The notes under the pieces: model-generated
Told to the model about the DNA's origin: nothing
Databases searched by the model: none
Seen by the model: only the letters and a program-made list of their open reading frames with translations
Shown: positions 42,054 to 50,709 of the stretch, in pieces
Layout of the letters: each line of letters opens with the position of its first letter
How positions within the stretch are numbered: position 1 is the first letter of the stretch
Source: Bradyrhizobium sp. CB1015
GTDB taxonomy: Bacteria > Pseudomonadota > Alphaproteobacteria > Rhizobiales > Xanthobacteraceae
Assembly: GCF_025200925.1 (NCBI RefSeq)
Contig: NZ_CP104174.1
Span: 4,216,001-4,280,000 of the forward strand
Direction: 5' to 3'
Length of the DNA: 64,000 nt
Made by a program: the position numbers and the translations under genes

Positions 42054-42872
42054 ATGATCAGGGGCAGGGCTGTTGCGGGAGCGGTTCTTGGCGCAATGAC
42101 GCTGCTCGGTTGCCTGGCATCCTCCGCCGAGGCCGCGCAATGCGGCAGCTCGCCGGCCGGCTTCGAGGCTTGGAAGCGCGAGTTCAGCGCGGAGGCGCAG
42201 GGCAAGGGCATCGGTCCTACCGCACTGTCGGCGCTGATGCAGACCAATTACGCCAGCGCCACCATCGCGGCCGACCGCGGCCAGCGCAGCTTCTCGCTGA
42301 CGCTCGATCAGTTCCTGGCCAAGCGCGGCGCACCCAGCATCGTCGCCAAGGGCCGGCAGCTCAAGCAGTCGCAGGCCGCCTTGTTCGCTTCGATCCAGCA
42401 GCGCTACGGCGTCCCGCCCGGGCCGCTGATCGCGATCTGGGGCATGGAGACCGGCTTCGGCAGTCAGCGCGGCAACCAGAATATGCTGTCGTCGATCGCG
42501 ACCCTCGCTTATGACTGCCGCCGTCCCGAATTCTTCACCGACCAGCTCTATGCCGCCTTGAAGCTGATCGACCGCGGCACGCTGTCGGGATCAACCCGCG
42601 GCTCCATGCATGGCGAGGTCGGCCAGACCCAGTTCATGCCCAAGAACATTCTGGCCTACGGCACCGGCAATCTCGAAGTTGCTGCGAATGCGCTGAATTC
42701 GACGGCGAATTTCCTCAAAGCCCATGGTTGGCGCGCGGGAGCCGGGTACCAGCCGGGCGAGCCGAATTTCGCTGCGATCGAGGCCTGGAATGCCGCTGGC
42801 GTCTATCAGAAGGCAATCGCGCTGATGGGCCGACAAATCGACGAGGGCGGGAGCACCGCCGCCTCGCGCTAG
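42054..42872 (+). CDS. MltB-like lytic murein transglycosylase
   Basis: A 272-residue exported protein. The signal peptide (1-28) may end at SSAEA; LLGC at residue 20 is a weak lipobox. The catalytic Glu132 lies in IWGMETGFGSQRG. EVGQTQFMPKNILAYG and FLKAHGWRAGAGYQPGE are the usual MltB core segments. It cleaves the peptidoglycan glycan strand with 1,6-anhydro product formation in the periplasm. GGAGAGGTTGGGC precedes the start. Confidence 0.83.
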   Translation: MIRGRAVAGAVLGAMTLLGCLASSAEAAQCGSSPAGFEAWKREFSAEAQGKGIGPTALSALMQTNYASATIAADRGQRSFSLTLDQFLAKRGAPSIVAKGRQLKQSQAALFASIQQRYGVPPGPLIAIWGMETGFGSQRGNQNMLSSIATLAYDCRRPEFFTDQLYAALKLIDRGTLSGSTRGSMHGEVGQTQFMPKNILAYGTGNLEVAANALNSTANFLKAHGWRAGAGYQPGEPNFAAIEAWNAAGVYQKAIALMGRQIDEGGSTAASR

Positions 42873-42982
42873 AGCATGATCCGGCCCCGAAGGGCCGCGT
42901 TAGCAAAAAAGGTTTGCAGCGGTCTTCCGAAAAGATCATGCTTAAACAATAGCCTGAAGCGCGATGACAATCTCATCGCGCT
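42870..42982. repeat. Dispersed rhizobial palindromic element
   Basis: Inverted arms AGAGCATGATC (near 42871) and GATCATGCTT (near 42935-42943) bracket the first part. A perfect 10-base stem AGCGCGATGA / TCATCGCGCT follows at 42958-42982. This pair of motifs recurs in many Rhizobiales genomes downstream of genes. It may end transcription of the transglycosylase gene; no T-run follows. Confidence 0.6.
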
Positions 42983-43096
42983 CGGGGCTGCTCAGCAAGG
43001 CGTGATGCGCCGACGCGAGAAAGTTGTTGCCATCGGGAACCGACGGCATGAGGTTTGCTTTGATCAAGTTCAGGGCTGGGCATGAGGAGACTCAAC

Positions 43097-43318
43097 ATGG
43101 CTACCCAGATCGTGATGGACCAGACGGGCGATACGCGCCACGAGTTTGACCCTGGCAATGCCGAAGCGCTGGCGCGAGCCGAACGGCGCTTTCGGGAGCT
43201 GACCGGAGCCGGCTTCACCGCCGCGCTGCGAACCGGACCCGGCGAAGTGACCCGGATCCGATCGTTCGATCCGACCGCGCAGGAAACGCTGTTCTATCCG
43301 CGCCTGGTCGGCGGTTGA
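43097..43318 (+). CDS. Small hypothetical protein, 73 residues
   Basis: A soluble protein with a central charged helix (NAEALARAERRFRELTGAG) and C-terminal strands. The ATG at 43097 follows a strong GAGGAGA site; an upstream ATG at 43082 would lack one. It is 12 bases before the next unknown gene, so the pair is probably one transcript. No family recognised. Confidence 0.6.
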   Translation: MATQIVMDQTGDTRHEFDPGNAEALARAERRFRELTGAGFTAALRTGPGEVTRIRSFDPTAQETLFYPRLVGG

Positions 43319-43330
43319 TCTGAGCTGCTC

Positions 43331-43753
43331 ATGATCGCGGCAGTTTGGCTCCGCGCGCCGGCGCGTGCGCGCCTGCATGCGCTGCGTGAACTCTATCGCC
43401 GCTTCTTCGGCGAGAATACGCCGGATGCCCGCGGCCGCCGGCTTCTGGCCGAATGGCTGTCGCCGGCGCAGCGCGCGCAATTCGAGCAATACCGGTATTT
43501 CGACGTCGTCGGTTGCGACACCGGCAGGACCTATCGCATCCACTACGGCACCGCCGCAAACGTCCACGAGATCGACAGTGACGGACGTGCGACGATGGGG
43601 TGGTGCTTCGTCCCGTCAGGCTTCCTGGTGCCGGGCGACGTGATGCTGGCGCAGAAGATTGCGCTCGAGACGGATGAGAACGGGGCGCTTGCGCTCGCCA
43701 ATCGGTTTCCGCCGGCGACCCATTCCGAGCACTTCTACCGGAGGCCTTTCTAG
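43331..43753 (+). CDS. Hypothetical protein, 140 residues
   Basis: A soluble, Arg-rich protein with an N-terminal helical half (ARLHALRELYRRFFGENTPDARGRRLLAEWLSPAQR) and a C-terminal mixed half containing YFDVVGCDTGRTYRIHYG and WCFVPSGFLVPGDVMLAQKIALE. The second half suggests a small beta-rich domain. It is in the same transcript as the 73-residue protein. I do not recognise it. Confidence 0.6.
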   Translation: MIAAVWLRAPARARLHALRELYRRFFGENTPDARGRRLLAEWLSPAQRAQFEQYRYFDVVGCDTGRTYRIHYGTAANVHEIDSDGRATMGWCFVPSGFLVPGDVMLAQKIALETDENGALALANRFPPATHSEHFYRRPF

Positions 43754-43772
43754 CCTCGGAAGAGGAAAATGA

Positions 43773-43865
43773 TCAGGAATGCGTGGTGCGGTAGGCGTCG
43801 AGCGCATGCGCCGCGAAGACGCCGATGCTGCACAGTGCGAGCAGGGCTGAGATCAGCTCGATCAT
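43773..43865 (-). CDS. Tiny membrane protein, 30 residues
   Basis: One membrane helix (LISALLALCSIGVFA) followed by AHALDAYRTTHS. GGGAGGAC lies 9 bases upstream of the ATG. The tail matches AHAIDAMRS of the protein at 35466-35546, so the two form a small family within the window. The start overlaps the stop of the gene before it (ATGA). Confidence 0.5.
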   Translation of the reverse strand: MIELISALLALCSIGVFAAHALDAYRTTHS

Positions 43866-43945
43866 CGCTCGTCCTCCCGTAGCGGCTGGGCAACGAGGTT
43901 CTGGCAGCAGGAATATTCGTAGATCAGGTCGAGGATGAACTGCAT
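43862..43945 (-). CDS. Possible tiny protein, 27 residues
   Basis: The reading frame from 43945 encodes a short peptide beginning MQFILDLIYEYSCCQNL and ending charged (PLREDER). Its stop overlaps the start of the next tiny membrane protein by ATGA, which favours translation. An AGGGA site precedes it. The twin Cys is notable. Function unknown. Confidence 0.4.
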   Translation of the reverse strand: MQFILDLIYEYSCCQNLVAQPLREDER

Positions 43946-44141
43946 GGTGGCCGTCCCTGTATTTATTTTGACAACCACTTAAGCGGCCATCTGTTTCAGG
44001 CGTGTTTCGTCGCATCTGGAAAGGGGTTTCGTGAGGAACCTTGCGCTGGTTTGTGCGCTGCGGGCCCGCTATATCCCGCATGGCTCAGGCGATTTTGAGC
44101 CGTCTCTTCGGGAGCGGCACATCATATTGCGAGGCAAAATC

Positions 44142-44588
44142 ATGGCGCAGGTCGAGTGGTTCGACGATCTCACCATTGGCATGCGGTTCAAATCCCCCGA
44201 AGTCGCGGTCACCGAGGCCGACATCAAGCGCTTCGCCGCCGAATTCGATCCGCAGCCGATGCATCTCGACCACGAGGCGGCGAAGCAGACCCTGTTCAAG
44301 GGGCTTGCCGCCTCGGGATGGCATACCGCCGCGATCGCCATGAACCTTGCGATCCAGACCCGTCCGTTCGGCCCGCATCCGCTGATCGGCGCCGGTGTGG
44401 ACGGCCTGCGCTGGACCATGCCGGTGCGGCCCAACGACCGCCTGCATCTGGTTGGCGAGGTCATGAGTCTGACGCCGTCGAAATCGAAGCCGCAGGGGAT
44501 CGCGCTGGTGAAGTGGACCATGTTCAACCAGAACGGCGAGGAGGTTTACACCTTCACTCCCATCGCGATCGTGCCGCGGCGTGGATAG
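44142..44588 (+). CDS. MaoC-like hydratase
   Basis: A 148-residue single-hot-dog protein. FAAEFDPQPMHLDHEAAK holds the R-hydratase overhang motif with the catalytic Asp and His. It probably hydrates an enoyl-CoA, but short MaoC proteins of this type also act as unclassified thioester binders. The start at 44142 was chosen by family length. The 196-base gap before it (43946-44141) holds no other convincing gene. Confidence 0.78.
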   Translation: MAQVEWFDDLTIGMRFKSPEVAVTEADIKRFAAEFDPQPMHLDHEAAKQTLFKGLAASGWHTAAIAMNLAIQTRPFGPHPLIGAGVDGLRWTMPVRPNDRLHLVGEVMSLTPSKSKPQGIALVKWTMFNQNGEEVYTFTPIAIVPRRG

Positions 44589-44674
44589 AACGGCCGCGGA
44601 CCGTTCGCCTCGGCCTCTTGCGAGCCGACGGCGGAGGTGGTCATCTCGGCGCGGGGAATGCGCTGGAGGCCGAT

Positions 44675-45187
44675 ATGAAACGATCTCTTCTCGCTGCCGG
44701 AATTCTCGCTTGGGCCTCGAGCGCAACCGTCCTGGGCTCGAGGCCCGCGCTTGCGCAACAATCCAAGGTCGGCGACTGGACCATCGAGAAGCGCACGCAG
44801 GACACCCATTGCAATGCCAGCCGCGGCTACAAGGACAAGGATGATGAGAACCGCGACTACGTCATCGTGATCACCTATTCCGAGCAGGCGATCGTGATCG
44901 TGATGATCTACGACGGTTGGGAATGGGACAAGGTCGGCGAGATCCTTCGGGCCGATGTCGGCACCGACGACGCCGATATCATGAAGAAGGCCAAGTGGCA
45001 GGTCATGGACAAGACCACGGTGCGCGGCATCTTCGCATACGACCAGTCGATCATGGACCGCCTCGCGAAGGCCAAGCGCCTCACGCTCGATTTCGAGGAC
45101 GACGACGATGACAGCATCGAGATGCAGATCCCGCGGGCCGGCGAGGCGCTGGCGGCGCTGAAGTTCTGCGAGGAGAACCGGAAGTAG
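44675..45187 (+). CDS. Exported protein of unknown function, 170 residues
   Basis: A signal peptide ends at ALA near residue 27. The mature protein is small and acidic, with one Cys pair (DTHCNASRG and LKFCEENRK) that could form a disulfide, and an Asp cluster (LDFEDDDDDSIEM). The WTIEKRTQDTHC start resembles other small rhizobial periplasmic proteins. A CTGGAGG ribosome site precedes the ATG. It ends at a shared hairpin before the convergent RND gene. Confidence 0.6.
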   Translation: MKRSLLAAGILAWASSATVLGSRPALAQQSKVGDWTIEKRTQDTHCNASRGYKDKDDENRDYVIVITYSEQAIVIVMIYDGWEWDKVGEILRADVGTDDADIMKKAKWQVMDKTTVRGIFAYDQSIMDRLAKAKRLTLDFEDDDDDSIEMQIPRAGEALAALKFCEENRK

Positions 45188-45201
45188 TCGCTCCGATGTT
45201 G

Positions 45202-45225
45202 GTCCCGCCGCGTGCGCGGCGGGAC
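45202..45225. terminator. Bidirectional hairpin between convergent genes
   Basis: GTCCCGCCGC and GCGGCGGGAC form a perfect 10-base stem with a GTGC loop, between the stops of the exported protein and the RND permease. There is no clear T-run on either side, so termination is inferred from position and stability. Confidence 0.6.
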
Positions 45226-45230
45226 GCTGT

Positions 45231-48200
45231 TCACTCGGCAAGCCCTTGGACCGGCGCCGCGCTGATGTCGCTGCCGTGGTGGGTCAGCGGCTTCATGCCC
45301 GTGACGGTTCTGAGCAGCACGTAGAACACCGGCGTCAGGAACAGGCCGAACACGGTGACGCCGATCATGCCGGAGAACACGGCAACGCCCATCGCGCGCC
45401 GCATCTCCGAGCCGGCACCGGTCGAGAGCACCAGCGGCAGCACGCCCATGATGAACGCCATCGACGTCATCAGGATCGGGCGGAGCCGCAAGCGACTGGC
45501 TTCGATCGCAGCCCGGAGCGGCGTGCGGCCGGCGAATTCGAGCTCGCGCGCGAATTCGACGATCAGGATCGCGTTCTTGGCGGAGAGGCCGACCAGCACG
45601 ATGAGGCCGATCTGGGTGAAGACGTTGTTGTCGCCCTTGGAGATCCAGACACCGAACATCGCGGCGAGCAAGCCCATCGGCACGATCATGATGATCGAGA
45701 GCGGCAGCGTCAGGCTCTCATAGAGCGCCGCCAGCACCAGGAACACCAGCAGGATCGCCAGCGGAAACACCCAGATGCCGGAATTGCCGGCGATGAACTC
45801 CTGATAGGTCAGATCGGTCCATTCGAAGGCAAAGCCCGGCGGCAGCACCTCCGCGGCGATCCGGGCCGCCGCCTCCTGTGCCTGTCCCGACGAGAAGCCG
45901 GGCGCGGCCGCCGCGTTGATGTCGGAGGACAGGAAGCCGTTGTAGCGGATCGCGCGCTCCGGCCCCGCGCTCTGGCGGATCTTGAGCAGCGCCGACAATG
46001 GCACCATGTCGCCGGACGACGAGCGCACCTTCAACTGCCGGATGTCGTCGGCGCGGGCTCGGAACGGCGCGTCGGCCTGGACGCGGACGGAATAGGTACG
46101 GCCGAACTTGTTGAAGTCGTTGACGTAGTAGGAGCCGAGGTAAATCTGCAGCGTGTTGAACACCTCGGTCACGGGCACGCCCAGCTGAAGCGCCTTGGTG
46201 CGGTCGATGTCCGCGAACAGCTGGGGCACGTTGACCTGGAAGCTGGAGAACACGCCGGCGATCTCAGGCGCCTTCTGCATCGCCGCCATGAAGGCGTTGG
46301 TCGCCTCGTTCAGGGCGTCATAGCCGAGACCGGCGCGGTCCTCGATCTGCAGCTTGAAGCCGCCGATGGTGCCGAGGCCGTTGACCGGCGGCGGCGGGAA
46401 CATGGCGATGAAGGCTTCCTGGATGCCGGCATATTTCTTGTTCAGCTCGGCCGCGATCGCGGGGCCGCTGAGCGAGGGATCCTTGCGTTCGTCGAACGGC
46501 TTCAGTGTCGAGAACACGATGCCGGCGTTGGAGGAGTTGGTGAAGCCGGAGATCGACAGGCCCGGGAAGGCCACCGAGCTCTCGACACCGGGCTGGGTCA
46601 GCGCGATGTCGCTCATCTTGCGGATCACCTCCTCGGTGCGGTCGAGCGTGGCGCCATCGGGCAGGCGGGCGAAGCCGACGAGGTACTGCTTGTCCTGGCC
46701 GGGCACGAAGCCGCTCGGCACCTGCTGGAACAGAAACGCCGTCAGCCCGACCAGCACCACATAGAGCCCCATCACCGCGGCCTTGCCCGAGATCACCTTG
46801 CCGACGGTGCCGCTGTAATTGTCCGAGGAACGCGTGAATGCCTTGTTGAATCCGCGGAAGAACCAGCCGAGGCTCTTTTCCATGATCAGCGTCAGCCGGT
46901 CCTTCGGTTCGTTGTGGCCCTTGAGCAGCAGCGCCGACAATGCCGGTGACAGCGTCAGCGAGTTGATGGCGGAGATCACGGTCGAGATCGCGATCGTTAG
47001 GGCGAACTGCTTGTAGAACTGCCCGGTGAGGCCGGAGATGAAGGCGAGCGGCACGAACACCGCGATCAGCACCAGCGCGATTGCGATGATCGGACCCGAA
47101 ACCTCGCGCATCGCCTGATATGTGGCATCGCGCGGCGACAGCCCGGCCTCGATGTTGCGCTCGACGTTCTCGACCACGACGATGGCGTCGTCGACGACGA
47201 TGCCGATGGCGAGCACGAGGCCGAACAGGCTGAGCGCGTTGATGGAGAAGCCGAACACGTGCATCACCGCGAACGTGCCGACGATCGACACCGGCACGGC
47301 CAGGAGCGGAATGATCGAAGCCCGCCAGGTCTGCAGGAACAGGATCACGACCAGCACCACCAGCGCGATTGCCTCCAGCAGCGTGTGGATCACAGCCTCG
47401 ATCGAGGAGCGAACGAATTGGGTGGGGTCGTAGACGATCTGGTAGGACACGCCCTCGGGCATGTTCTTCTTGATCTCCGCCATGGTGGCGCGGACATTGT
47501 CGGAAATCTGCAGCGCGTTAGAGCCGGGCGCCTGGAAGATCGGAATCGCCACCGCCTGCTTGTTGTCGAGCAGCGAGCGCAGGCCGTATTCGGAAGCTCC
47601 CAGCTCGATGCGCGCGACGTCGCGCAGACGCACGACCTCGCCGCGCGTGCCGGTCTTGACCACGATGTCGCCGAACTGCTCCTCGTTGGCGAGCCGGCCT
47701 TCCGCATTGACCGAGAGCTGGAGATCGATGCCTTTGACGTTCGGAGAGGAGCCGACCACGCCGGCAGCGGCCTCGACGTTCTGTGCCTGGATCGCCCGCA
47801 CGATGTCGCTTGCAGTCAGGCCGTGCTCGGCCGCCTTCTGCGGATCGACCCAGACCCGCATCGAATAGTCGCCGGCGCCATAGAGCTGCACGTCGCCGAC
47901 GCCGTCGATCCGCGCCAGCCGGTCCTTGACGTTGAGCACGGCGTAGTTGCGCAAGTAAGTCATGTCGTAGCGGCCGTTCGGCGACAGCAGATGCACGACC
48001 ATGGTGAGGTCGGGCGACGATTTCTTGGTGATGATGCCGAGCTGGCGCACCACGTTGGGCAGGCGGGGCTCGGCCTGCTGCACCCGGTTCTGCACCAGCT
48101 GCGTGGCCTTGTCGGGGTCGGTGCCGAGCCGGAACGTCACCGTCAGCGTCATCGCGCCGTCGGTGGTCGCCTGGCTCGACATGTAGAGCATGTTCTCGAC

Positions 48201-48419
48201 GCCGTTGATCTGCTCCTCGATCGGGGTCGCCACCGTCTCCGCGATCACCTTGGGGTTGGCGCCGGGATAGGTCGCGCGCACCACGACGGAGGGCGGCACC
48301 ACGTCCGGATATTCCGAGATCGGCATCGCGAACAGCGAGATCAGGCCGGCGAGGAAGATCAGGACGGAGAGAACGCCCGCAAAAATCGGACGATCGATGA
48401 AGAACTTTGAGAGATTCAT
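45231..48419 (-). CDS. RND multidrug efflux permease, HAE1 (AcrB/MexB) type
   Basis: A 1062-residue inner-membrane pump. The N-terminal FFIDRPIFAGVLSVLIFLAGL helix, the proton-relay helix ALSLFGLVLAIGIVVDDAIVVVENVER with its paired Asp residues, and the second-half GLSAKNAILIVEFARE are all present. It resembles Brucella BepE. It exports drugs, dyes or plant phenolics across both membranes together with the adaptor encoded upstream and an outer-membrane channel not in this window. Its start at 48419 matches the family. It is co-transcribed after the adaptor, 181 bases downstream. Confidence 0.88.
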   Translation of the reverse strand: MNLSKFFIDRPIFAGVLSVLIFLAGLISLFAMPISEYPDVVPPSVVVRATYPGANPKVIAETVATPIEEQINGVENMLYMSSQATTDGAMTLTVTFRLGTDPDKATQLVQNRVQQAEPRLPNVVRQLGIITKKSSPDLTMVVHLLSPNGRYDMTYLRNYAVLNVKDRLARIDGVGDVQLYGAGDYSMRVWVDPQKAAEHGLTASDIVRAIQAQNVEAAAGVVGSSPNVKGIDLQLSVNAEGRLANEEQFGDIVVKTGTRGEVVRLRDVARIELGASEYGLRSLLDNKQAVAIPIFQAPGSNALQISDNVRATMAEIKKNMPEGVSYQIVYDPTQFVRSSIEAVIHTLLEAIALVVLVVILFLQTWRASIIPLLAVPVSIVGTFAVMHVFGFSINALSLFGLVLAIGIVVDDAIVVVENVERNIEAGLSPRDATYQAMREVSGPIIAIALVLIAVFVPLAFISGLTGQFYKQFALTIAISTVISAINSLTLSPALSALLLKGHNEPKDRLTLIMEKSLGWFFRGFNKAFTRSSDNYSGTVGKVISGKAAVMGLYVVLVGLTAFLFQQVPSGFVPGQDKQYLVGFARLPDGATLDRTEEVIRKMSDIALTQPGVESSVAFPGLSISGFTNSSNAGIVFSTLKPFDERKDPSLSGPAIAAELNKKYAGIQEAFIAMFPPPPVNGLGTIGGFKLQIEDRAGLGYDALNEATNAFMAAMQKAPEIAGVFSSFQVNVPQLFADIDRTKALQLGVPVTEVFNTLQIYLGSYYVNDFNKFGRTYSVRVQADAPFRARADDIRQLKVRSSSGDMVPLSALLKIRQSAGPERAIRYNGFLSSDINAAAAPGFSSGQAQEAAARIAAEVLPPGFAFEWTDLTYQEFIAGNSGIWVFPLAILLVFLVLAALYESLTLPLSIIMIVPMGLLAAMFGVWISKGDNNVFTQIGLIVLVGLSAKNAILIVEFARELEFAGRTPLRAAIEASRLRLRPILMTSMAFIMGVLPLVLSTGAGSEMRRAMGVAVFSGMIGVTVFGLFLTPVFYVLLRTVTGMKPLTHHGSDISAAPVQGLAE

Positions 48420-48448
48420 GGCCTTGCCCCTGGGCGAGACACCTCTCC

Positions 48449-48603
48449 CGTCATTCCGCGGCGCGGGCAGAGCCCGCGAGCCCGGAATCCAGAGGTGATG
48501 TCCTGGTCGTTCTATAATTTCGAGATTCTCAGGTGCGCAATTGCGCACCGTAGTTCGCGACTTCGTCGCGCCCCGGAATGACGTGACTTAATGACGTGAC
48601 TTA
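48449..48603. repeat. Palindromic repeat plus tandem 13-base repeat in the efflux operon
   Basis: Outer arms CCGTCATTCCGCGGCGCG and CGCGCCCCGGAATGACG pair with few mismatches, forming a large hairpin between adaptor and permease genes. Directly beyond it, ATGACGTGACTTA occurs twice in tandem (48578-48590 and 48591-48603). The second copy includes the adaptor's stop codon. Confidence 0.6.
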
Positions 48604-49845
48604 ACGCTGTACTACGTCCTGGTTGCTGTGGTTTGACGCTTGCTGCGGCCCTCGCGCACCCATCCGTGCGATCTCCGTCTTGAGGAGGGCGCCGGGACGC
48701 ACGCGCTGCAGGCCGTTGACGACGATGCGGTCGCCGGGCTTCAAGCCCGACGTGACGATGCGAAGCCCATCGACGGCGCCGCCGAGGGTGACTGGCCGGT
48801 AGACGGCGCGGCTGTCGTCGCCGACTGCCATCACGAACTTCTTGTCCTGGTCGGTGCCGATGGCGCGCTCGTCGATCATGACCAGCGCCTGTTGCTTCGG
48901 CTGGCCCATGCGCACCCGCGCGAACTGGCCGGGGATGAGGCGCCCGTCGTCGTTGCGAAATACGGCGCGGACACGGATGGTGCCGCTCTGGCCGTTGACC
49001 TGGTTGTCGATGAGCTGGATGTGGCCCTTTGCGGACAAGCCGCCCGAGGTCGTCATCTCGACCGGGATCTGGTCGAGCTTGCCGCGGCTGCCGGAGGCAT
49101 CCGCGATCGAGTTCAGCGCGCGCAGCACCACCTCTTCGTCCGCATCGAACGAGGCGTAGATCGGATTGACAGAGACCAGCGAGGTCAACACCGGGGAGGC
49201 GGTGCCGGCGGCGACGAGATTGCCGACGGTGACCTCGATCTTGCCGACGCGGCCGTCCACCGGGGCGCGCACTTCGGTGTAGTCGAGATTGAGCTTTGCG
49301 GTCTGCAGCGTTGCCTCGGCTGCCTTGACGTTGGCGATCGCTTCGCGATTGGCGTTGTCGCGCTGGTCGTAGTCGCGCCGGGTGACCACGGCGTTGCCGA
49401 CGAGCTGGGCGCCGCGCTCGAGCTCGCTCTGGGTGAAGACGACGCGGGCTTTCGCGGCCTCGAGCTGGGCGGCGGCCTTGTCGACCTCGGCAGCGTAAGG
49501 GGCGGGATCAATCTTGAACAGCACGTCGCCGGCCTTCACCAGCGCGCCTTCGGTGAAGTTCGCCGACAGGATCGCACCCGCGACGCGCGGGCGGAGCTCG
49601 ACGCGGTTGATGGCCTCGAGCCGGCCGGAGAAATCGTCCCACAGCACGGTCTGACGCGGCTCGATCATCGCCACCGTGACGGAAACAGCTTGTTCAGCTG
49701 CGGCCGCCGGTGCGGTCGCTTGGGCCGCATGAAAATAGCGGCCGGTCGCGATCGAGCCGGCCACGGCGAGGGCGACCACGATGGCGACGCCGCCCAGAAG
49801 GCGGCGGAAACGGCCGGTGCGGGAGGTATTTTGGGAGGGGTGCAT
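48601..49845 (-). CDS. RND efflux periplasmic adaptor (MexA/AcrA type)
   Basis: A 414-residue membrane-fusion protein. A basic N-terminus and a membrane helix (GGVAIVVALAVAGSIATG) precede the lipoyl halves (RPRVAGAILSANFTEGALVKAGDVLFKIDPAPY and TEVRAPVDGRVGKIEVTVGNLV), separated by the alpha hairpin. No lipobox Cys is seen, so it is anchored by the helix. It is the first gene of the operon and lies 17 bases after a perfect palindrome that the divergent TetR protein probably binds. Confidence 0.87.
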   Translation of the reverse strand: MHPSQNTSRTGRFRRLLGGVAIVVALAVAGSIATGRYFHAAQATAPAAAAEQAVSVTVAMIEPRQTVLWDDFSGRLEAINRVELRPRVAGAILSANFTEGALVKAGDVLFKIDPAPYAAEVDKAAAQLEAAKARVVFTQSELERGAQLVGNAVVTRRDYDQRDNANREAIANVKAAEATLQTAKLNLDYTEVRAPVDGRVGKIEVTVGNLVAAGTASPVLTSLVSVNPIYASFDADEEVVLRALNSIADASGSRGKLDQIPVEMTTSGGLSAKGHIQLIDNQVNGQSGTIRVRAVFRNDDGRLIPGQFARVRMGQPKQQALVMIDERAIGTDQDKKFVMAVGDDSRAVYRPVTLGGAVDGLRIVTSGLKPGDRIVVNGLQRVRPGALLKTEIARMGARGPQQASNHSNQDVVQR

Positions 49846-49861
49846 TTGCGCGCTCCAGATA

Positions 49862-49877
49862 TGTAGTGTTCACTACA
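49862..49877. promoter_or_regulatory. TetR operator in the efflux control region
   Basis: TGTAGTGTTCACTACA has perfect 7-base arms around TT. It lies between the divergent adaptor and TetR genes, 17 bases from the adaptor start. The AT-rich remainder of the 198-base gap probably contains the promoters. Confidence 0.6.
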
Positions 49878-50043
49878 GATGTGGAGCTGGATACCGCAGC
49901 GCAAGATACTTATGTACCATTCACTAAGAAAATTGTACGCCGATACCGCGACGATTGGAAGACACAAGAAAAAGAAAGCTAGAACAAATAGATACGATCC
50001 GGCGTTAGACTGCGACAGAACGCCGATCCGAGGAGACAGGCAC

Positions 50044-50652
50044 ATGGGCATGGGACGCCCCCGGGAATTCGACGCCGAAATGGCGTTGGACCAGGCGATG
50101 GAAGTGTTTTGGCGCCATGGCTATGAGGGCGCGACCATTGCCCAGCTCACCGAGGCCATGGGCATCAATCCGCCCAGTCTCTACGCCTGCTTCGGCAACA
50201 AGGAAGGCCTGCTGAAGGCCGCGCTCGACCGCTACACCAAGCTGCGCGGCGCCTGGATGAACGAAGTGGTCGCAGCGCCCACCGCCCGCGAGGTGGCGGA
50301 GCGAATGCTGATGGGCATCGCCGACAAGCAGACCGATCCTGCCAATCCGCCCGGCTGCCTGCTCGTGCAGGGCGGCATCGCCTGCGGCACCGGCTCAGAA
50401 AACGTCCCCTTCGAGCTCGCCGCGCGCCGCGCCCAGAACGAGGACCAGCTCCGCGACCGTTTCATCCGCGCCAAGGCCGAAGGCGATCTCAAGGAGAGCG
50501 CCGATCCGGCCGCGCTCGCGCGCTATATCTCGGCGGTGTCGGTCGGCATGGGCGTGATGGCGTCGTCGGGCGCCGATCGCGAAGCGCTGCGGCAAGTGGC
50601 CAGCGTAGCGGTGCAAGCGGTCGAGGCGCAATCATCTGACAGGCCCCGGTAG
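50044..50652 (+). CDS. TetR-family repressor of the adjacent efflux pump
   Basis: A 202-residue regulator. The DNA-binding domain includes MEVFWRHGYEGATIAQLTEAMGINPPSLYACFGNKEGLLKAAL. The ligand domain includes GCLLVQGGIACG and ISAVSVGMGVMASSGA. GGAGACAGGC precedes the ATG at 50044. Divergent position next to the RND operon is the standard arrangement for a local repressor such as BepR. Confidence 0.85.
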   Translation: MGMGRPREFDAEMALDQAMEVFWRHGYEGATIAQLTEAMGINPPSLYACFGNKEGLLKAALDRYTKLRGAWMNEVVAAPTAREVAERMLMGIADKQTDPANPPGCLLVQGGIACGTGSENVPFELAARRAQNEDQLRDRFIRAKAEGDLKESADPAALARYISAVSVGMGVMASSGADREALRQVASVAVQAVEAQSSDRPR

Positions 50653-50661
50653 CGGGGCCTG
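50640..50661. terminator. Hairpin at the end of the TetR gene
   Basis: CAGGCCCCG and CGGGGCCTG form a perfect 9-base stem with loop GTAG. The TetR stop codon TAG falls in the loop. Only a weak pyrimidine tract follows. Confidence 0.5.
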
Positions 50662-50709
50662 CCTTCATCTTGCGCGCCGCCTCGGCCACCTCTTGGATTT
50701 GCAGCGACC

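Noticed and set aside
42114..42116. LLGC of the transglycosylase as a definite lipoprotein signal
   Set aside because: The -2 residue is Leu rather than the favoured Ala, Ser, Thr, Val or Ile, and a normal signal peptidase site follows, so lipidation is left open.
44029..44060. GGAAC near 44036 as a second EcfG promoter upstream of the MaoC-like gene
   Set aside because: No CGTT-like element lies at 16 or 17 bases downstream.
45246..46949. Plus-strand frame of 567 codons opposite the RND permease
   Set aside because: The minus strand has the full RND motifs; the plus frame has low-complexity Arg/His/Glu content and no recognisable fold.
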